DNA of 64,000 bases from Macrothele yani (Eukaryota; Arthropoda; Arachnida; Araneae; Macrothelidae). How positions within the stretch are numbered: the stretch's first letter is position 1; every line of letters starts with the position of its first letter. Positions 1 to 9,291 of the stretch are shown piece after piece. The notes beneath the pieces are model-generated. The model did no database searches and was not told the DNA's origin. It was given only the letters and a program-made list of their open reading frames with translations. A program made the translations under genes and the position numbers. The DNA lies in the NCBI GenBank assembly GCA_039090855.1, contig CM077011.1, positions 27,495,001 through 27,559,000 on the forward strand, written 5' to 3'.

Positions 1-85
1 TTCATCGGGATTCGAACGCAGACCTATCTCAGACGAATGTTCAGAAGCCTTCGCTTGTACCATTGCGCCACAGGGGCGACCTTGT
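1..85 (-). repeat. SINE1 head fragment, cut by window start
   Basis: The tRNA-related head of the SINE1 family in reverse: a B-box-like GGATTCGAAC and, at the inner end, CATTGCGCCACAGGGGCG, the complement of the A-box region. The rest lies outside the window. Confidence 0.7.
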
Positions 86-1318
86 ATTCTTCGAAGTTGA
101 TGGTGATGTGCGTTAAATCGCGAAAACTAAATCAATGTATGTTCATCTTTCTTTATTATAGTTTCCGTTTCATAAAAAAATCAAGGATAGTTAGAAATAA
201 TTCCACAGGATTCAGAAGAGGTTAAAGTAAATGGTATGTGTTTTCAATGGCTATTGCTGTATGTTGAAAGAAAAGAAGTTAGTGCACACATAATTAATCT
301 GGCTGGAAGATGCTTTGTTCTTGATCGCTGTTAATCAAATTCTTTTGTGGAGATAAAAGAACTATTGCGAGACAGAATAACGGTTTTTCTTGTGAATTTA
401 AAAATATATATATGCTGTATACATAAGAACGTTTTGTCCATTCTTCTTTGGACGTGCACGTGGATGGAATGAAGCTTGACGATTGCGGCAGATGGTTTTC
501 CTCCAGCTAGACTAAATAGAGTGAGGCCCATTCATGAAGTTATCAATATTTCCTCTTGTTCACAAACACCACGTTGCGCAGTAACCCTGTTGGTCGTATT
601 GTTTGCCTGTTCTTCTAACAGCCTGGGTACATAATTGAAACACCGATCATAGCTTTGTCAAGAGACGCTCCTAAAAAACGATGACTCAGCAAAGCAGACA
701 ACACTCTTGCTACTCACGATCTGCGTGTATTATCCCCCCCCCCCCCCACACTTCAGAATTTTCGCAACACCTTATCACGGAATGTTGAAGCCCTGTTTAC
801 TTTCAGTGAATAAAATATCGTCGGGTTCGTCAGCCTCTGGTTCACAAGGGAAAACAAAGGGACACTTGAATCAAATGTCTACGCCGACAGGATGAAAACT
901 GACATGGCATTGTTCGGTGGTGCTGACAAAGTATGCGCAACACAGCTGTCGGTTAGACTTTAAAGTGCCACATGTCTCTTTTTTTAACAGCGGGAAGATA
1001 TGATATATAGTTAGCAAGATTGTTTCATAGGTACTTCACTGAAGTGTACATTATAAAAATACTACGTGCTCCCAAACGCAATAGATAATGTTAATGTTTT
1101 TTTTGTTTTATTTTTCCATCATCCCACATAAAAAAAAAAATGCTGTGGTGCTTGCTAAGGTCAAAAGCTCTGGCGACGGGTTTTTTTAACAATCAACTGG
1201 GACTACATAATTCCCGCTAAGTCTGTTCCACAGTTATCTTTCGGTGTGAATAAACATGATTCCTACTTCTTGTCATAGCTATAGTAAATGCATTGATAAA
1301 TTAATTGTGCTACGTATC
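86..1318. other. No gene recognised
   Basis: AT-rich sequence without a convincing coding frame. A homopolymer run of C lies near 735-748 and A/T runs near 1100-1140. If Jupiter exon 1 lies further upstream, this is intron. Confidence 0.4.
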
Positions 1319-1690
1319 TCACTCCAGCAAGTATGCAATAATATCATCTACAGATCTGTCTTGAGCTATTCTCTTCCACGACACTCCGGCATGCTTTTGA
1401 ATTTCATTCATCCATCTCCCACGTGGTCTTCTACGAGGCCTTTTCCTGTCCCTTAATATACAGTCTGGTATTTCAGTTGTCCAACGGTGGTCAGTTCTTC
1501 TAGCATGACCATGGATTGTCACTTTTGAAGACCTTCTTTACCTCAATCATTATTCCATCCATTTTTGCCATTTTCCTGATCCACAAGTTCGTTTTTCTAT
1601 TATCCTTGGTTACACCAAACATGCATCCCTCCATGCTTCTTTGAGTGTGACCGCTACCTCTGCATGTCTGTTTTAGTTAAGTTCCATGTC
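1319..1690 (-). mobile_element. RTE-type LINE, 3' end fragment
   Basis: Read on the minus strand, this encodes a decayed C-terminal tail of the same LINE as at 24.8-26.5 kb: EGCMFGVTKDNRK, WIRKMAKMDGIMI, HARRTDHRWTTEI and RKRPRRRPRGRWMNEI align block by block with the better copy. Frameshifts are present, and no catalytic reverse-transcriptase motif remains. Confidence 0.75.
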
Positions 1691-1739
1691 TCTGATCATA
1701 AGAAAGAAGTGAAAGGATGCGGGTTGGGGGGAGGGGGTG

Positions 1740-1872
1740 GAAGGGGGCTAACGACCACCGTGAGTAACTAGGTGGGCTATAAGCAATCTCCCGTGCCTAA
1801 TTTAGGGCTACTGGTCACAGGGAAGGGTGTGAGCCGCTGCCGTAAGCTAAACGCAACATCCATGCCCAGCGG
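1740..1872 (-). repeat. SINE1 fragment, tail half
   Basis: Contains the family body in reverse (AACGACCACCGTGAG, GGGCTATAAGCAATC, CTAATTTAGGGC) and stops at a fragment of the hAT-like MITE at about 1875. Confidence 0.75.
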
Positions 1873-1874
1873 TT

Positions 1875-1975
1875 GCCCTGGCTTTCTTAAAGTTTTCGCC
1901 AACCCATTCGCCAAATTCAATTTTCTTTCGCCAAATGTAATATGAAGAGTCGCCAATTTTTTTTTATTTTCACTC
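1875..1975 (+). repeat. hAT-like MITE, left part
   Basis: Matches the first half of the MITE family: GTTGCCCTGGCTTTCTTAAAG, CGCCAA motifs and CAAATTCAATTTTC. The right half is missing. Confidence 0.6.
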
Positions 1976-2064
1976 TCCATTAGAAATATAAAAACCATAA
2001 AGTGTTATAATAGTACAAAAATAGGTTATTGATTGTTTACAATTAAGCAGCAAAATAAGTTATA

Positions 2065-2238
2065 CAGGGGTTGCGCAGGCTTTTCTAAAGTTTTTGCCAA
2101 TTTAGTCGCCAAATTCAATTCGTTTTCGCCAAAGTGTTATAACACTGTGAAAAGGTAATCGCCAAAACTTTTTTTCCATCGCCAAACCGATTTCTTTTTC
2201 GCAAATTGCAAAGATTGAGATCGGCAGCGAGACCCCTG
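2065..2238 (+). mobile_element. hAT-like MITE, full-length copy
   Basis: A 174-bp element with terminal inverted repeats CAGGGGTTGCGC and GCGAGACCCCTG, enclosing many CGCCAAA motifs. It has no coding capacity. The CAGGG termini and the 8-bp target duplication of the sister copy at 6178 indicate a hAT-type non-autonomous transposon. Confidence 0.75.
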
Positions 2239-2599
2239 TTCTAGATCCCGAATCGTAATAGAAAGATATACACTTATTTTTAATTTATTACTACCTTTAA
2301 AATTTCCAAAGAATTACTGGCAGAATGAATTTCAAATTAATTGAAAAATTTGGTATTTTGTTTATTCTGTGGCTTGGTTCTGAAAGGGCCAATATTAAAA
2401 AAATGCAGATGTTGAAAAATTGCACTTTATTACCTTTAGAACTTTCATCTAAAAACTATTTTCATACGAGTTGTGCAATATTGGTTCATAGTTCACATCA
2501 AAAGATAAGAAATCCACAAATATGATCGCGTCAAAAAAATTCTATATTAATTTTTAAGATATCTTTGGCATTGCCGAAGTAAAATTAGACATGACGTCC

Positions 2600-2745
2600 G
2601 AGCAAAAGCAATCGCTAATATTTTCGCCATCGCCAAAACGCCAATTTTTTTCAAAATCGCCAGTGTTTTATCCATCGCCAAAACAATTTTTTCTTCGCAA
2701 TTTTTCGCAAATTGCGAAGAATGCGATCGGCAGCGCGACCCTTGT
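2600..2745 (+). repeat. hAT-like MITE, right part
   Basis: Contains the CGCCAAAAC repeats, TTCGCAAATTGCGAAGA and the terminal GCGATCGGCAGCGCGACCC typical of the family's right half. Confidence 0.65.
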
Positions 2746-2747
2746 GT

Positions 2748-2820
2748 GCCGCATCGGGATTCGATCCCAGACCCACATCGGACGAATGGTCAGTAACTGC
2801 GCTTAGACCACAGTGTCGTT
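2748..2820 (-). repeat. SINE1 head fragment
   Basis: A reverse tRNA-like head: GGGATTCGATCCCAGAC (B box) and GCGCTTAGACCACAGTG (A-box side). It abuts the MITE fragment. Confidence 0.65.
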
Positions 2821-3068
2821 ACGTTTGACAACGCTGTCAATTAACAACCTGAAAGGTCATTATACGGAATAGTGTCCATTCAGCGTAAGATTGACATTCC
2901 TCACTCCACGTCCGTACGCAAAATACCAATAATTATAACATCATATGTACATTAATCAGTGCGGGTACGGTAAATTAAAATACCCTCTATGGATATAAGA
3001 ATGTTCCTCATTCTACTACTGACTGCTTTATATTTTGCAAATCTGATTCAGACCCGAGCAGAAATGTA

Positions 3069-4204
3069 CACAGCTGGCCACCCAAAATGCAACACCAAGA
3101 AGGACACGAGATAGCAAAGCCAGATTTACTGGACACATCACAAGAGATACAAAGATGAAACGATTGAGCTTACAGGCACGTGCGACTTGTGGAACACGCC
3201 GACATCAATAGTCCGTGTGGCCCCATGACTGGCAATAACGGCCGCTACACGCCGCGGTATCGAACGAAAGAGGCTTTGGATGTGGGCTTGGGGTATGTCG
3301 GTCCAGGCTGCTTCCACACGTTGCCACAGTTCATCAGGCGTAGCCGCGGGTGGTGCTTGCCGGGCCACTCGGTTGCCGATCAGTGACCAGACGTGTTCGA
3401 TGGGCGACATATCGGGAGAACAGGCGGGCCACGGCACCAGTGACACCTAGTGAGCCGTGAAGGATTGTTGCACGATGCGTGCCACGTGCGGGCGCGCATT
3501 GTCCTGTTGAAACGTGGCCGCTGGCAAGTCCTGCAGGTAAGGGAGGACTACAGGCTCCAAAGCGTCGGAGATTAAATGTAGCGGTGGCTGTTGAGTGCAC
3601 CGGCGATGCGTACCAGAGGGGTGCGGGTGTCATATCCAATTGCGCCCCAAACCATAACGCCAGGCGACGGACCGGTATGGCGATGCAAAATGCAGGCCTC
3701 ATACAGTCTCTCGCCGCGGTGCCGCCACACGCGTATCCGACCATCGTGTTGTTGCAAGCAGAAGCGGGATTTGTCGGAGAAGACAATGTCGTGCCATTCC
3801 GTAGTCCATGTGTGGCGTTCAACAGCCCACTGCCGCCGCACTCGCTGGTGGTACAACGTCAATGGTAATCGGAGTAATGGTCGCCGTGCGACAAGTCCCC
3901 GCTCCTGCAGACGACGTCGAACGGTACGTGCTGACACAGGTTGTTGCGCAACACACCCTAATTCCTGCTCTAACGTTTGTGATGTGGCGGTGCGAGCCGT
4001 CAATGCCCGCTGCACAACATGCCGGTCCTCTCGTTCGATGGTGTGCCGCGGCTCCGTCCGACCCTCCTGCACCCAGCGAATATGATTTGCATATGCCCTG
4101 CAATACTAATCGCTTGCATGTCCCCTCGCGGGCGACGCATGCTGCGAATTTCAGGCCAATCGGATGGTTCCTTCTCGGTGTTGCATGTTGGGTGGCCAGT
4201 AGTG
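3069..4204 (-). mobile_element. Tc1-type transposon, family C, with both inverted repeats
   Basis: A TA-flanked element of about 1.14 kb. Left end CACAGCTGGCCACCC; right end, read inward, CACTACTGGCCACCC; the similarity continues for about 30 bp (TGCAACACCRAGAAGGA). The transposase lies on the minus strand between about 4080 and 3130. The right-hand target TA appears mutated to CA. Confidence 0.85.
3138..4072 (-). pseudogene. Tc1 transposase (DD34E), family C, frameshifted
   Basis: Minus-strand transposase in at least two frames. The N-terminal part has the HTH pieces REDRHVVQRAL and ARTVRRRLQERGL, then the first catalytic block FSDKSRFCLQQHDGR (Asp kept, normal Glu replaced by Lys), then GVMVWGAIGYD. 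A frameshift in the middle precedes the second Asp block (DNARPH) and SPDMSPIEHVWSLI, which holds the catalytic Glu. The family is a cut-and-paste DNA transposase. Several plus-strand frames across the same GC-rich stretch are shadows. Confidence 0.85.
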
Positions 4205-4499
4205 CATAAAAGCATAAATATATATATAGCGTAAATATACTAAGCGGGTTCTACCGTAATTTTCACCCGAAAACGGATTTAGCGAGCTCCCGGATTTAAC
4301 AAGGGTTTCCGTCCGTCGGGCCCGAGCTTCTCGTTATAAGCGGATTTTACCGTAGTTTTACCGTACTTTATTTACTCCAAGCCGTCGTTGTCTGACCCAA
4401 TTTATGGAAACCCACCCATATATCAACATGCCTAAGAATGACTAAACACGTACATACCGATAAACAGAAACGCAGCATATTTATGCAAACAATGTGCTA
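4205..4499. other. Spacer without a recognised gene
   Basis: About 295 bases between the Tc1 element and the palindromic repeat; no coding frame or named repeat seen. Confidence 0.4.
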
Positions 4500-4935
4500 A
4501 CATATCAATGAATGAAATACGGGATTGCGCCATTGTACAATGCAAATTTGGAAGATGTGAATTCGTTTATTGGTGTAACTATGACATGGATGTTAAGTCA
4601 GATAATATCCGAAAACTTGAAAAATGTTTAAACCAATAAACGGATTCACATCTTCCAAATTTGTGTTGTACAATGGTGTAAACCCGTATTTCATTCATTG
4701 ATATGCCGGTTGCTTCGACTAGCGAATCCTGTGATCGTTTTATTCAAATTAATCGGAAACTGGAAACTTGGTCGTTCTGGGTGGTGTAGTGGTTAGCATA
4801 CTCGGGCGCTATCTGGGGGACGCGAGTTTGATTCCCGCTCCAGGATGATTTTACCGCCGTTTTCGGATATTATCTGGATTAATATTCATGTTATATTTAC
4901 ACCATTAAACGGATTCACATCTTCCAAATTTGTGC
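4500..4935. mobile_element. Palindromic (foldback) repeat with tRNA-like core, copy 1
   Basis: Arms of about 70 bp face each other at 4502-4575 (AATGAATGAAATACGGGATT... onward) and 4637-4706, the second being the reverse complement of the first with few changes. The same arm sequence, in + orientation, recurs at 4910-4933. Between these lies a tRNA-like module at 4776-4845. A second, rearranged copy sits at 18.9-20.5 kb. Confidence 0.7.
4776..4845 (+). repeat. tRNA-like module inside the foldback repeat
   Basis: Has an A-box-like TGGTGTAGTGGTTAGCAT and a B-box-like GAGTTTGATTCCC at tRNA spacing. The anticodon arm is not convincing, so this is a tRNA-derived internal promoter and not a working tRNA gene. 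Confidence 0.6.
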
Positions 4936-6169
4936 TAGCATATGCTTACAAACATACTAACACATTAATTTGTACAATATAGAAAGCACGTACTGTGCCT
5001 GAAAGTGACTGCGGTAAAATAAAACACAAGTGTGGAATTGCAATCAAAACCACATCCCCACCAGTTGGAAATCGCCTCCGCATATGAGGCGTTTCCGCTT
5101 TACAAGTTTCCAGAAGTGCAATCATTCCGTTATGATTTCTGTATCTCTTATTGAAGTCTGACTCGCGTGTCGCAGAAGCACAAATTCCACCCTTGTAAGA
5201 GTTCCTGAAAACCAGCTTTAGTATTTGTGGAATGCATAAAATGGCAGCTCTGGTGATGAGCGCAGCTGTTGGGCTGTCATGTTTTCATGACATCGTCAGC
5301 TAACCACAGAGTGAACTATGCCTCGCTCGTGCGCCTCATTCTGCTCCATCTTGCAGAGCTTCAACGCCTGTCAGCATAAAAGAACTGCAGACTTTCCTAT
5401 GACACAGTCATAACCAGAGCTTCATATCTTGTACTGTTCACCACATCCAGTCGTTCTCGATATGTCATAATACTGAATAATATCAACATAACAGAGTTTC
5501 ATGCCTCTTTTGTTGAACTTTAATGATATCGAAAGCATTTGGAATTCACATCTGCCCCACATTTTTTGCTACTTTTCCGAGGGCGAGAGTTTTTCTTTTT
5601 GAGTTTTCTCCCCTTACCAGTTTTTCTGCTTCGGGCCTGGGTTTCCAGCTAATAAATTTCATGAAATTTGTAATTATGATATATTTTTATTTTGATTCCG
5701 CAACTCGTGACTATCGATGGAAGTTTTCAATGTGTGGAGACTTCCCGTTTAAATCACTTTGCGCTCTTCCCTCGTTTCCGCCCCTGCGGTATTTTTTTCT
5801 TTGTTTCTGCATACCCATTAACAGTTTTTCCACGTGCTCTTATTTTTTGCTGCAGATAATTTAATATTCTAACATTACGTATTCTCCGTTTTCTTTATAA
5901 TAAATGCGGAGCTTTTTTCTCTTTCCTCTCTGCTGGGTTCCCCATTATCATATCATTAATTAATCATTATCATTTAGATCCTGTGGTTAAATTCTTGAAG
6001 CCAGGTCTTCCTCCAATTCAGAGATACTTATGAGATTAGATTTTGCGTAGTATCGGTGCATCAACGTCTCCATTTACAGCGATCTTGGCACACAACGCGA
6101 GCTTTACTAAAATTCATATGTTGACTCCGTTTTGAAGTAATTTTTCCTTTTGCTTTTTACACCCGAATG
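4936..6169. other. No gene recognised
   Basis: Non-coding sequence. Reading frames here (for example 5523-5864, +) are T-rich, hydrophobic and without recognisable motifs. Confidence 0.4.
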
Positions 6170-6177
6170 CCTACTTC

Positions 6178-6351
6178 CAGGGGTCGCGCTGCCGATCGCC
6201 ATCTTCACAATTTGCGAAAAAGAAATCGTTTTGGCGGTGGAAAAAACGCTTTGGCGATTACCTTTTCATAGTGTTATAGCACTTTGGCGAAAACAAATTG
6301 AATTTGGCGACTAAATTGGCGAAAACTTTAGAAAAGCCAGCGCAACCCCTG
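6178..6351 (-). mobile_element. hAT-like MITE with 8-bp target duplication
   Basis: A 174-bp element with termini CAGGGGTCGCGCTG and CAGCGCAACCCCTG. It is flanked by CCTACTTC (6170-6177) and CCTACTTT (6352-6359), a 7/8-matching 8-bp target site duplication as made by hAT transposases. Orientation is opposite to the copies at 2065 and 9127. Non-coding. Confidence 0.85.
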
Positions 6352-7430
6352 CCTACTTTTATCACACACACGCACGCACGCACGCACGCAATTTTTTGTC
6401 TTGCTTTTTATCTTTTGTTTTTAAATATTGCACGTGATTTCCTCACGATCATGCGATTAGGACATTTAAAAAAAGGCACAATTTGTTTTCTGGTGTTTAA
6501 ACAACCATTGCTGATGTCATAACTTCAAGAGCCACTTGTAGTGTTTTAATCAAGTATTTAGCCACTAAAATACGTAAATGTAACTTATAAATTCAGTACG
6601 TAACTAAGAACAACGGAACAACAACTTTTATTCTTGCTCCACAGGTGGCATAACCACGGCATATATATATGATATTAATACAATACACACACTGTTATAA
6701 TTCGGGAATATTTTGACTATTATTTGTACATATAATAACGGGGAGAGGGTATCATCAACCAAGCACGTGAAGTTTAGATCTGATGATATATCGTTACCCA
6801 TCACCCTTTCACACCGAGATGTCTCATTTTACAAATCTCTTATTTACCTTTTTGATCAGCTGCCAGTGTTACCACAGGCATAGAAACTATCAAAAGTTCA
6901 GTTGTGTTGTTTGTAAAAATATAAACGAGAGATAAATGAAATTTACATAACAGGTAGAAACAAAAAGAGAAAATTAAAATTGATTATGTGCGGCAGAAGC
7001 TCTGTTAAAAGAAACATTTTCTTCGGTATCGGTAATGCTATTTTAATAACGATACTCGGTTTGCTGTATTAGTCGTTCGCAGAATTTTCCAGAAGGAAGT
7101 CTCAGTGCTTGTGCTGACACAAGAACAATCTTGGCCGAAGCCCCAAAGAAAAGGGTGTTGATTTTTTTATCAGTAGGAGCTTGTAGCCCGGAACCAACTT
7201 CTGATTTCGTACCACAGTGGAGCAGCATAACACTACCCTGGATGTTCCCTCCCTCCGGCTTAATACGTATGTTGTCGTGAAGTCAGTATATACCTAGTTT
7301 TACCACAAGTTCTGTCACAACCATATAAGTCGATGGTTAGAGAACGGGAAAACATGGTGGAGAAGCAGGAACACTTTGATGCCTTTAATCTATATATTAA
7401 TTCTATAAGGTTTTTTACTGTAGGACCAGT
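6352..7430. other. No gene recognised
   Basis: AT-rich sequence with a short CACG repeat (6367-6390). The minus-strand frame at 7043-7228 has no recognisable motif. Confidence 0.35.
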
Positions 7431-7870
7431 TGTGAGAGAACGGCTGAACGTAAAGATATGGTTGAGGTATCAAAATAAAGGTCTTACCATGTAGATGTGC
7501 CAGTCGAAGAGAAAAATGAGATTGGGACAACGGTTCGGGCGTGGTGGGGCGGCAAAGTTCTTATGTAAAGTCAATGGGAGAAGCGTGCAGTTGACTCACG
7601 CGCTGTTGAAGGCGGAGGAATGGAGGAACTCAGAAAGTCCGAAGACTCTCTTCTTAGCGAACCGTTGTGCAAAACAACTCTAGCAAGAATTTGTTTGAAA
7701 TTTCTTATCTGAACAGCGAACACTCATAAGACTTGATTGCGTTGTGTCATTGGACTGTGTGATGTATATATACAAATTAACATTCATTCGGTCCAGTTTA
7801 TTCACGTAGGTAAGACGTTTCCCATTATGTAAAGTATAAATAAGCGTTTCATACGAGCTTATTTAAAAAA
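7430..7870 (+). repeat. Dispersed repeat R1, unknown class
   Basis: Reappears in reverse orientation at about 38810-39250 and 39240-39620. Shared blocks include ACGGCTGAACGTAAAGATATGG, CAAAATAAAGGTCTTACCATG, GAGATTGGGACAACGGTTCG and, further on, ACTGTGTGATGTATATATAC. No coding frame persists across copies and no terminal repeats are obvious. Confidence 0.6.
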
Positions 7871-7944
7871 AAAAAAAAAAACATCGATTCCGACGGGTTT
7901 CGTCTACCGATGAAAAACAAAAACTATTCTTCGATTCCGACGGA

Positions 7945-8062
7945 TTTCGTCTACCGGGTTCAAATCCGGTGAGGCATGGACGTTGTGTTTGTCTTAGGCA
8001 CTGGCTCTCACCCATCCCTGAAACCAGTGAACCTAAAGATGGGCGACTGCTTATAGCCCAAG
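7945..8062 (+). repeat. SINE1, 5'-truncated copy
   Basis: Starts in the B box (GGGTTCAAATCCGG) and continues through GGCATGGACGTTGTG and CACTGGCTCTCACCC to GGGCGACTGCTTATAGCCCA, where it meets the next copy. Confidence 0.75.
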
Positions 8063-8264
8063 CGTTGGCTTATGTTCATTCGTCCGTGATGATGGGTCTG
8101 GGTTCGAATCCCGGTGAAGCATGGATACTGTGTTTGTCCTAGGCCACTGGCTCTCTTCCTTCCCTGGAATCACTGACCCTAAATTAGGGACGGGCGACTG
8201 CTTATAGCCCATTGAGTTGCTCACGGTGGTCGTTAAATCTTCAGTCACAAAAAAAAAAAAAAAT
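8063..8264 (+). mobile_element. SINE1 copy with A-rich tail
   Basis: The B box (GGGTTCGAATCCCGG) lies at about 8100-8114; the A-box side is damaged. The body ends in GTTGCTCACGGTGGTCGTTAA and an A-tail (8248-8264). The sequence after the tail (8266-8412) matches the flank of the SINE1 at 38.2 kb, so both loci descend from one larger duplicated unit. Confidence 0.8.
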
Positions 8265-8265
8265 C

Positions 8266-8412
8266 ATGAACCTGGACTATTTATTGTCTTTACTGAAGTG
8301 GTTGAATAAATTTGTCAATCAAATAAAGTTTACATTTGTTGTTTCATATCAGCTTATTATTTTCAAAAAAAAAACAACAAAAAAAACCTGTCGATTCCGA
8401 CGGGTTTCGTCT
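8266..8412 (+). repeat. Duplicated segment R2, inverted partner at 38.1-38.24 kb
   Basis: CATGAACCTGGACTATTTATTG, CTTTACTGAAGTGGTTGAATAAA and TTACATTTGTTGTTTCATAT recur reversed at 38105-38240. Each copy ends at the motif CGATTCCGACGGGTTT, which also occurs at 7884 and 7932. Confidence 0.7.
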
Positions 8413-8850
8413 AATATAATTTTATTTCAACATTTTATATTATATGAATGGATCACAAAATTTCTCAATATAGCCCTTCTTAGTCTTCACACAAGTCTTC
8501 AAAAGTCGCGGTCAGTTACTTGGACAATAAATTTAAACTTTTCTTTAAATGACATGAACGACATAAGTTGTGTTTTACTTAACTGGGTAATCTGATCATT
8601 AAAATGACGGTAAAAATTTTATAACACGCACTGATTTCTTTTTTATCATTAATTTTATATTTGTGATCAATATGTACACATCACCGTTTGTTGAAAATGC
8701 ACGGTCGTATCAGAATAATACGACCACCCCCGGAATCACAGTGTACCCGCCCAGGCGCTTCGCAAAGTGTACGTGACAAGGTCGACCACACGGAGATATA
8801 AGCGGCCGGCCAAGACACATGATCCGTAGTGCGTGACGTGAGCACAATGG

Positions 8851-9056
8851 GAATGATCATCGGCTGCCTTCAAAAAGGAATGATCATCGGCTACTTTCAA
8901 AAATAAATTATCATCGGCTACTTTCAAAAAGGAATGATCATCGGCTGCCTTCAAAAAGGAATGATCATCGGCTACTTTCAAAAAGGAATGATCATCGGCT
9001 GCTTTCAAAAAGGAATGATCATCGGCTGCTTTCAAAAAGGAATGATCATCGGCTAC
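8851..9056 (+). repeat. 27-bp minisatellite made of a Tc1 transposase N-terminal segment
   Basis: Eight head-to-tail units of 27 bp (starts at 8851, 8878 and so on). In frame they encode the 9-residue unit QKGMIIGCF/QKGMIIGYF. The last unit runs on into GYRAKCRSISETADFVGCSRG, the transposase start seen in the Tc1 family A copies (QKGMIIGFRAKSGSISETARFV at 19.5 kb). The array is therefore an internal amplification within a Tc1 gene. Confidence 0.85.
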
Positions 9057-9120
9057 CGCGCCAAGTGTAGAAGCATCTCAGAAACAGCAGACTTCGTGGG
9101 CTGTTCGCGAGGTGCTCTAG
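9042..9120 (+). pseudogene. Tc1 family A-like transposase, N-terminal scrap
   Basis: Encodes GMIIGYRAKCRSISETADFVGCSRGAL, the first HTH of a Tc1 transposase. A MITE at 9127 cuts it off. Confidence 0.75.
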
Positions 9121-9126
9121 TTAGGC

Positions 9127-9291
9127 CAGGGGTTGCGCTGGCTTTTCCAAAGTTTTCGCCAAACTCAATTTTTCATCGCCAAAGGGTTTTAACAGTACGA
9201 AAAGGTAATCGCAAAAGCTCCTTTTCCATCGCCAAAACTATTTTTTTTTTTTCGCAAATTGGGAAGATGGCGATCGGCAGCGCGAACCCTG
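9127..9291 (+). mobile_element. hAT-like MITE, near full length
   Basis: Termini CAGGGGTTGCGCTGG and GGCAGCGCGAACCCTG; interior CGCCAAA motifs match the 2065 and 6178 copies. It lies directly after the Tc1 scrap. Confidence 0.75.

Noticed and set aside
3180..4209. Several plus-strand frames of 68-164 residues
   Set aside because: They are antisense to the GC-rich Tc1 transposase at 3138-4072 and carry no motif of their own.
5523..5864. 113-residue plus-strand frame
   Set aside because: Phe-rich translation of T-rich DNA without recognisable domain or splice context.
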